Origin: Nocardia brasiliensis ATCC 700358
Lineage (GTDB): Bacteria > Actinomycetota > Actinomycetes > Mycobacteriales > Mycobacteriaceae
DNA: 64,000 nucleotides
Assembly (NCBI RefSeq): GCF_000250675.2
Contig: NC_018681.1
Span: 6,820,001 to 6,884,000 of the forward strand
Direction of reading: 5' to 3'
The position numbers and the translations under genes were made by a program. Under the pieces are notes generated by a model. That model was not told the origin of the DNA. It made no database searches and saw nothing but the letters and a program-made list of their open reading frames with translations. Below, piece by piece: positions 58,844-64,000 of the stretch (position 1 is its first letter; each line of letters starts with the position of its first letter).

Positions 58844-59467
58844 TCAGATCGAGCGGTCCGTGCCCAGCACGGCGCGGACCGCCTCCGGCTCGCCGGTCGT
58901 CGCCAATCGCACCTGGTCGCGACCGAACGCGTGCAGCAGCAGTTCCGACGGTTTGCCGGTCAACGTCACCTCGCCGCCCGATTTCGCACCGGCCGTCGCC
59001 CGCTCGCCGTCCGGCGTGGCGAGCACGACCCGCACCGGCGCCTTGCGATAGGAGCGGACGGCCATGCGGCGCACCAGCGCCCACAGCGCGGCCTCGTCGG
59101 CGGCGGGCAGCTCGCGCGGCGTCCAGCCGGGCGCGCCGCGGCGCACGTCCTCGTGGTGCACGAACATCTCGGACAGATTCACGATCGCGTCCACCGGACG
59201 CAGCGGCGACCACCACGGCGGCCCGGTGCGCACCTCGTCGAGCAGTTCTGGGAACGGTTTGCGGGCCGCTTTCGCCTGTACCCCTTCGAGATACCCGGCC
59301 AACGGCTTCAGCAGGATGCCCGGCGCCGCGTCCGGTCTGCGCTCGCGCACCACCAGATGGGCGGCGAGGTCGCGCACCGTCCACGAGCCGCACAGCGTCG
59401 GCGCCTCCGGCCCGGCAGCCGCCATCGCCTGCACCAACTGCTGCCGTTCGCGCTGCGCCATGCTCAT
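58844..59467 (-). CDS. TIGR03085-family metal-binding protein
   Basis: This 207-residue protein is of the DinB/maleylpyruvate-isomerase-like fold. Typical motifs are MAQRERQQLVQAMAAAGPEAPTLCGSWTVRDLAAHLVVRERRPDAAPG and LSEMFVHHEDVRRG. The histidines of AAHLV and VHHEDVRR are the expected metal ligands. Members may be mycothiol-dependent, but no substrate is known for this one. The start MSMAQRERQ at 59467 matches the family N-terminus. It sits upstream of ftsK on the minus strand. Confidence 0.85.
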   Translation of the reverse strand: MSMAQRERQQLVQAMAAAGPEAPTLCGSWTVRDLAAHLVVRERRPDAAPGILLKPLAGYLEGVQAKAARKPFPELLDEVRTGPPWWSPLRPVDAIVNLSEMFVHHEDVRRGAPGWTPRELPAADEAALWALVRRMAVRSYRKAPVRVVLATPDGERATAGAKSGGEVTLTGKPSELLLHAFGRDQVRLATTGEPEAVRAVLGTDRSI

Positions 59468-59649
59468 CCGCTGAACATACCGACCATTCCCCGCAGCCGA
59501 GACCCCACCCATTTCGAATCGGACCTATTTCTGATTTGGGACACGCCGAACCCCCGAATTCCTGGGTAGCGCAATGAGTGTTCGCTATGTACCTTGTCAC
59601 TCGGTCCATCGGGTCGTGGACTCTTGAAACGAAGAAGGGCAAATTCCCT

Positions 59650-60030
59650 GTGAAGAAGTTTCTTACTGGTGCGGCCGTGATCGCGGCGACAGGTTGCGCG
59701 CTGGCTATCAGCGCGCCCGCCGCGCAAGCCAAGCCGTACAACTACGGTGCGATCGCGTTGTCGACGTCTACCGGGTTGATCGGGTACTCCTACGATTACC
59801 CGGATTCCTCGTCCGCGCAGGCGCGGGCGGTACGCAGCTGCGGAGCGAGCGACTGCGAGACCGTGGTGTGGTTCGCCAACGGGTGTGGGGCCGTGGCGTA
59901 CTCGAACCGGACCGGCAACTACAGCTGGGCGTACGCTGCCTCGCGCCGGTCCGCGCAGAGCAAGGCTTTGTCCTACAACAACTCCGACGCCTATATCGTG
60001 CACTGGAACTGCACGTCCAACCACGGCTGA
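59650..60030 (+). CDS. Secreted DUF4189 protein
   Basis: This 126-residue protein has a signal peptide KKFLTGAAVIAATGCALAISAPAAQA and a small DUF4189 domain: YNYGAIALSTSTGLIGYSYDYPDSSSAQARAVRSCGASDCETVVWFANGCGAVAYSNRTGNYSWAYA, with paired cysteines. The function of this domain is unknown, but it is common in Nocardia-like exported proteins. The start is GTG at 59650, at the beginning of the signal peptide. An in-frame ATG at 59578 would place the signal peptide about 24 residues inside. Confidence 0.75.
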   Translation: MKKFLTGAAVIAATGCALAISAPAAQAKPYNYGAIALSTSTGLIGYSYDYPDSSSAQARAVRSCGASDCETVVWFANGCGAVAYSNRTGNYSWAYAASRRSAQSKALSYNNSDAYIVHWNCTSNHG

Positions 60031-60045
60031 TTCAGGGGAAACATC

Positions 60046-60612
60046 GTGAAGCATCGCACTTTCCGCACCGCCGTGGCCGTCGTGCTGACCGCCGCCGCGT
60101 GCACACTCACCGCCTGTGCCTCGGGTAACGACGACAAGAAGGACGCGTCGCCGAGCACCAGCGCCAACGCCGACACGCAGCCGGGGGAACTGCAGGGCGG
60201 CAGTGACAAGGGCGAGAAGGAGACCGGCTCCGCGCCGACCACGCCGTCCTCGCCCGCCCTGGCCAAGCCGTCGGTGCAGCAGCTCAACGACCGTCTCACC
60301 AAGGCGTTCGATCCCGCTGTGCCGAACAAGGAGAAGATCAGCTGGATCCAGGCCGCCGAGCAGGATCCGTACCTGGTCGCCAACCTGGTCGACGCCGCCA
60401 AGAAGCAGGACGTCAAGGTCGAGGTCACCAACGTTCAGGAACCGCAGGACGGCAAGGTGAAGGCCGACGCCAAGGTCACCATCGGCGGCTCGCCGGTCGA
60501 CAACGCGTTCATCTCCTTCGTCTCCGAAGGCGGCGAATGGAAGGTCGATCACACCTTCGCGTGCAACATCGTGAAGAGCGCGAAGATCGAATCCGCGGCC
60601 TGCCAGGAATGA
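60046..60612 (+). CDS. Mtb12-like lipoprotein
   Basis: This 188-residue lipoprotein has the signal MKHRTFRTAVAVVLTAAACTLTAC with lipobox LTAC, followed by a 45-residue Lys/Asp/Ser/Thr/Pro linker. The domain LAKPSVQQLNDRLTKAFDPAVPNKEKISWIQAAEQDPYLVANLVDAA and ...GGEWKVDHTFACNIV is of the low-molecular-weight antigen Mtb12 (NTF2-like) type. The function is unknown. AGGGGAAA precedes the GTG at 60046. It follows the DUF4189 gene by 15 bases, and a bidirectional terminator follows it. Confidence 0.8.
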   Translation: MKHRTFRTAVAVVLTAAACTLTACASGNDDKKDASPSTSANADTQPGELQGGSDKGEKETGSAPTTPSSPALAKPSVQQLNDRLTKAFDPAVPNKEKISWIQAAEQDPYLVANLVDAAKKQDVKVEVTNVQEPQDGKVKADAKVTIGGSPVDNAFISFVSEGGEWKVDHTFACNIVKSAKIESAACQE

Positions 60613-60642
60613 GCTGGTCCCGGGAATGAACTGAGCCACGAC

Positions 60643-60678
60643 GAAAAGCGCCGGTTGCCAAGGCAACCGGCGCTTTTC
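60643..60678. terminator. Bidirectional terminator
   Basis: GAAAAGCGCCGGTTGCC (60643-60659) and its exact reverse complement (60662-60678) are separated by two bases, with A/T-runs at the outer ends in both directions. It lies between the convergent lipoprotein and RNase J genes. Confidence 0.9.
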
Positions 60679-60689
60679 GGTGTTCGGGG

Positions 60690-62735
60690 TCAGACGCCGA
60701 TAACGGTCGGCACGATCATCGGGCGGCGGCGGTAGGTGTCGGCCACCCAGCGCCCGACCACGCGCCGCACGCTCTGCGCGATCCGATGCGTATCGGTGAC
60801 GCCCTCGGTCGCCAGGCGCAGCAGCTCGGCCTCGACGAGTTGAGCCGCGTCCGACAGCGCCGTCGGATCGTCGGAGAAGCCGCGACCGCTGAGTTCGGGC
60901 GGGCTGACCGCTTTGCCGGTGGTCTCGTCGATCGCGACGGTGATCGAGATGAAACCGCCCTCGCCGAGCACCAGGCGATCCGACAGCGTCGACTCGCCGA
61001 CATCGCCGACCGACAGACCGTCGACGTACACGTGCCCGACCGGTACCCGCCCGACGATGCTCGCGATGCCGTCGACCAGATCCACGACCACGCCGTCCTC
61101 GGCGAGCATGACCCGGTCCTCCGGCACGCCGGTCGCGATGGCGAGCGCGGCGTTGGCGCGCAGATGCCGCCATTCGCCGTGCACCGGCATGGCGTTCGTC
61201 GGCCGCACCGCGTTGTACAGGTACAGCAGCTCACCGGCGGAGGCGTGTCCGGAGACGTGCACCTTGGCGTTCTGCTGCGTGATCACCGTGGCGCCGAGCC
61301 TGGCCAGGCCGTTGACCACGGCGAACACCGAGTTCTCGTTACCCGGGATGAGCGAGGAGGCCAGCACCACCAGGTCGTCCTGGCGGATGTTGATCTGCCG
61401 GTGGTCGCCGCGCGCCATCCGGGACAGTGCCGAGAGCGGCTCACCCTGCGAACCGGTGGAGATCAGCACCAGCCGATCGCCGGGCAGTGTCGCGGCCTGG
61501 TCGAGTTCCACGACGATGTTGTCCGGCACGGTCAGATAGCCCAGATCCTGCGCGATCTGCATGTTGCGGACCATCGAGCGGCCGACGAAACACACCCGCC
61601 TGCCGTACTTCTGCGCGACATCGACCACTTGCTGGATGCGGTGCACGTGGCTGGCGAAGGACGCGACGATCACCCGGTTGCGCGCCTTGCCGATCACCGT
61701 GTCGAGCACGCCGCCGATCTCCCGCTCCGGCGTGACGAAGCCGGGCACCTCGGCATTGGTGGAGTCCACCAGGAACAGGTCGACGCCCTCGTCGCCGAGC
61801 CGGGAGAAGCCGGCCAGGTCGGTGAGCCTGCCGTCGAGCGGCAGCTGGTCGAGCTTGATATCGCCGGTGTGCAGCGCCACACCGGCCGGGGTGCGGATGG
61901 CGACGGCCAGCGCGTCCGGGATGGAGTGGTTCACGGCGAAGAACTCGCAGGCGAACGGTCCGTGATCGGTGTGCTGACCCTCGACGACCTCGACCAGCTT
62001 CGGCTGCTGCCGGTGCTCCCGGCACTTCGCCGCGACCAGCGCGAGGGTGAACTTGGAGCCGACCACCGGAATATCGGAGCGCAGCCGCAGCAGGAACGGC
62101 ACCGCGCCGATGTGATCCTCATGGCCGTGCGTGAGCACCACGGCCACCACATCGGCCATCCGATGCTCGATGGGCCGGAAATCGGGCAGGATCAGGTCGA
62201 CACCCGGCTGCTGGTCCTCGGGGAACAGCACACCGCAGTCGACGATGAGCAGCTTGCCGCCGTACTCGAAAACGGTCATGTTCCGGCCGATTTCGCCGAT
62301 CCCGCCGAGCGCGAAGACGCGCAGGCCGTTCTTCGGCAGCTTCGGCGGCGTGCCGAGCCGGTCGTGCGCGGGCGTGACGGCCCGCGGGTCCTGCTGCGGC
62401 GCCGACTGTTCGCCGCGCCCGCGACCGGACTGCTGACGACCGCGACCGGACTTCTTGGCCTGCTGATTGTTCTGCGGCGCCTCGGCGCGGGCCGCCTTCT
62501 TCGCCGGGGCGGACTTCTTCGCCTGCGTCGCCTGCACAGCGGCCGAACGCTCGGTCCGTTCGGCGTCGCCGGTACGCACCGACTTCTCGGCGACCACCTC
62601 GGTCACCTCGACCACCTCGGTGACTTCCGGTGCCGCGGCGGGCTTTTCGACCGGCGCGGGCGGCGGCACCGGCGCGGGGGCACCGGCGGCCCGGCTGGCA
62701 GTACGACGCGGACGACGAGCTAGCGGGTCACTCAT
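60690..62735 (-). CDS. rnj: Ribonuclease J
   Basis: This 681-residue RNase of the metallo-beta-lactamase/beta-CASP family matures and degrades RNA. A disordered, Lys/Ala/Gln-rich extension of about 125 residues (KKSAPAKKAARAEAPQNNQQAKKSGRGRQQSGRGRG) precedes the catalytic core. Metal motifs include LTHGHEDHIGAVPFLL, LLIVDCGVLFPEDQQPG and ALHTGDIKLDQ. The beta-CASP part has ISTGSQGEPLSALSRMARGDHRQI and HVSGHASAGEL. It lies upstream of the terminator and 73 bases from dapA on the same strand, as in mycobacteria. Confidence 0.95.
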   Translation of the reverse strand: MSDPLARRPRRTASRAAGAPAPVPPPAPVEKPAAAPEVTEVVEVTEVVAEKSVRTGDAERTERSAAVQATQAKKSAPAKKAARAEAPQNNQQAKKSGRGRQQSGRGRGEQSAPQQDPRAVTPAHDRLGTPPKLPKNGLRVFALGGIGEIGRNMTVFEYGGKLLIVDCGVLFPEDQQPGVDLILPDFRPIEHRMADVVAVVLTHGHEDHIGAVPFLLRLRSDIPVVGSKFTLALVAAKCREHRQQPKLVEVVEGQHTDHGPFACEFFAVNHSIPDALAVAIRTPAGVALHTGDIKLDQLPLDGRLTDLAGFSRLGDEGVDLFLVDSTNAEVPGFVTPEREIGGVLDTVIGKARNRVIVASFASHVHRIQQVVDVAQKYGRRVCFVGRSMVRNMQIAQDLGYLTVPDNIVVELDQAATLPGDRLVLISTGSQGEPLSALSRMARGDHRQINIRQDDLVVLASSLIPGNENSVFAVVNGLARLGATVITQQNAKVHVSGHASAGELLYLYNAVRPTNAMPVHGEWRHLRANAALAIATGVPEDRVMLAEDGVVVDLVDGIASIVGRVPVGHVYVDGLSVGDVGESTLSDRLVLGEGGFISITVAIDETTGKAVSPPELSGRGFSDDPTALSDAAQLVEAELLRLATEGVTDTHRIAQSVRRVVGRWVADTYRRRPMIVPTVIGV

Positions 62736-62808
62736 GCCTGCACCTCGCTGACGCTCGGTTCCGACATGCGCGATGCACGCTGTGACATGATTCGCTCGCT
62801 TCGCTCGT

Positions 62809-63717
62809 TCATGCGAGCACCCCCGCCACCCGCAGATCAGCGGCCAGGACCTCGAGTTGTTCCGGTGACGGCATCAATTGCGGTAACCGCGGCTCACCCA
62901 CCTCGATGCCGAGCAGGTGCAGACCCGCCTTGCTCATCGCGACACCGCCCAGGCGGAACATCGCGGCGTTCAACGGCACCAGGCTCGCGTTGATATCGCG
63001 GGCGCGCACCACGTCACCGGCGGTGTAGGCGGTCAGCAGCTCGCGCAGCCGCTCGGGCACCAGATGCCCGATGACGCTGATGAATCCGGTCGCGCCGACC
63101 GAGAGCCAGGGCAGGTTCAGCGTGTCGTCGCCGGAATAGAAGGCCAGACCGGTGTTCGCGATCAGGTCGGCGCCCGCGTTGATATCGCCCTTGGCGTCCT
63201 TCACCGCGACGATCCGCGGATGCTCGGCCAGGCGGCGCAGGGTGTCCGTGGCGATCGGCACCACCGAGCGCGGCGGAATGTCGTACAGGGTGACCGGCAG
63301 GTCGGTGGCATCGGCGACCGCGGTGAAGTGCGCGAGCAGACCCTCCTGCGAGGGACGCGAGTAATAGGGCGTGACCACGAGCAGGCCGTGGGCGCCGGCG
63401 CGTTGCGCGTTGCGCGCCAATTCGATCGAGTGGGCGGTGTCGTAGGTGCCCGCGCCCGCGATCACGGTGGCGCGGGTGCCGACCGCGTCGACGACGGCGC
63501 GCAGCAGATCCGCCTTCTCCGATTCGGTGGTGGTCGGTGATTCGCCCGTGGTCCCGGAGATCGCGAGCAGATCGACACCGCGATCGATCAAGTGGGACGC
63601 GAGGGCGACTCCGGCATCGACGTCGAGCTTGCCGTCGGCACTGAAGGGAGTCACCATCGCGACACCAACTGTGCCGGACGCACTCAGCTCGCTTTGCGTC
63701 GAATTACCGTTCGTCAT
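62809..63717 (-). CDS. dapA: 4-hydroxy-tetrahydrodipicolinate synthase DapA
   Basis: DapA condenses pyruvate and aspartate semialdehyde in lysine and diaminopimelate synthesis. The 302-residue product has GTTGESPTTTESEKADLL, VVTPYYSRPSQEGLLAHF with the active-site tyrosine, the Schiff-base lysine in IVAVKDAKGDI, and FYSGDDTLNLPWLSVGATGFISV. The start MTNGNSTQSE at 63717 suits the family. rnj follows on the same strand. The thyX gene that often precedes dapA in relatives is not seen here; a plus-strand HicB-like gene lies upstream instead. Confidence 0.95.
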   Translation of the reverse strand: MTNGNSTQSELSASGTVGVAMVTPFSADGKLDVDAGVALASHLIDRGVDLLAISGTTGESPTTTESEKADLLRAVVDAVGTRATVIAGAGTYDTAHSIELARNAQRAGAHGLLVVTPYYSRPSQEGLLAHFTAVADATDLPVTLYDIPPRSVVPIATDTLRRLAEHPRIVAVKDAKGDINAGADLIANTGLAFYSGDDTLNLPWLSVGATGFISVIGHLVPERLRELLTAYTAGDVVRARDINASLVPLNAAMFRLGGVAMSKAGLHLLGIEVGEPRLPQLMPSPEQLEVLAADLRVAGVLA

Positions 63718-63864
63718 GGTCAGAAAGGCTACCCGGTCGGGATAACGCCCTCGACACCGTCGTCTCCGAACGGACCGGCCAGCCGGGTGATCCCGCTCCC
63801 ATTCCGTCAGAGTGATGTCAATCCCGTCCTTGCCGGACATCACATATGGCGTCACACTGATGTC

Positions 63865-64000
63865 ATGGATCTGAACAAGTACACCGCTCGCCTGCGCACG
63901 GACCTGATCGCCGCCGCCGCCCTCGGTGACGAGAAAACCCAGGCCACCGCGGCGGCGTTGGCCGCGGCTACGGAGAGTTCGGCGCGATTGGTGTTGCTTG
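63865..64000 (+). CDS. HicB-like antitoxin, 5' part only
   Basis: An ATG at 63865 opens a frame that runs off the right edge: MDLNKYTARLRTDLIAAAAL, then GDEKTQATAAALAAATESSARLVLL. This N-terminal pattern is typical of actinobacterial proteins annotated as HicB-type antitoxins (helical Arc/ribbon-helix-helix relatives). Only about 45 codons are visible, so the assignment is provisional. It is divergent from dapA, 147 bases away. Confidence 0.6.
   Translation, partial: MDLNKYTARLRTDLIAAAALGDEKTQATAAALAAATESSARLVLL

Noticed and set aside
55498..59577. 1,359-codon plus-strand frame
   Set aside because: It is a shadow of ftsK and parts of its neighbours; the composition is Arg/Gly/Asp-heavy and without domains.
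60786..62723. 645-codon plus-strand frame
   Set aside because: It is antisense to RNase J, whose active-site motifs are complete.

Overview
The window is high-GC actinobacterial chromosome. A mycolic-acid-containing actinomycete close to Nocardia or Rhodococcus is the best fit. The evidence is the gene set and order: gluABCD, recX-recA, DUF3046, pspM-pspA-clgR, cinA, pgsA, an ArgA-type acetyltransferase, ftsK, an RNase J and dapA, all in one arc. The same backbone, without the many insertions seen here, is the recX-recA to dapA region of Mycobacterium tuberculosis. Naming the genus is inference.

Layout. 0.3-3.8 kb: glutamate ABC importer gluABCD ending in a perfect hairpin. 3.9-9.3 kb: an M28 membrane peptidase, an SDR oxidoreductase, a zinc-ribbon protein, a toxin-antitoxin pair with a PIN toxin, and a MerR regulator that has lost its N-terminus against recX. 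9.3-11.4 kb: recX-recA, with a LexA-box-like site and a second DNA-damage promoter motif. 11.4-28.3 kb: accessory metabolism, efflux and regulation. This includes a CGNR regulator divergent from a VOC/flavin-binding/NTF2-like operon, a TPR-kinase fusion coupled to DUF3046, a MarR-MFS pair, a stress-type PRC-barrel gene with an unlisted 55-codon gene upstream, and a response-regulator/kinase/kinase-like operon. 28.3-29.7 kb: 1.4 kb without a convincing gene, made of direct repeats, a 457-bp inverted repeat and a 72-nt hairpin. 29.7-34.6 kb: the envelope-stress module pspM-pspA-clgR behind a SigE-like promoter, then cinA-pgsA, and a divergent argA.

34.7-45.1 kb: two paralogous cysteine-rich exported proteins around terC and a methyltransferase, an unusual tRNA gene, and a four-gene minus-strand cluster led by a 1,580-residue protein. 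About 1,075 residues of that protein are almost uninterrupted hydrophobic sequence, partly built from 24-residue repeats. 45.4-53.5 kb: a DsbA-like protein, an AraC regulator, a 1,268-residue HTH/nSTAND NTPase/transmembrane/WD40 protein, a frameshifted hydrolase, and a DoxX-type protein divergent from a second CGNR regulator. 53.6-64 kb: an ASCH protein, an ABC exporter, ftsK, a TIGR03085 protein, two secreted proteins, RNase J, dapA and the start of a HicB-like gene.

The two best candidates for an undescribed system are the giant hydrophobic protein cluster (38.6-44.7 kb) and the WD40/STAND protein. A family of about 71-nt hairpins with matching 11-bp ends occurs at three separate intergenic sites.
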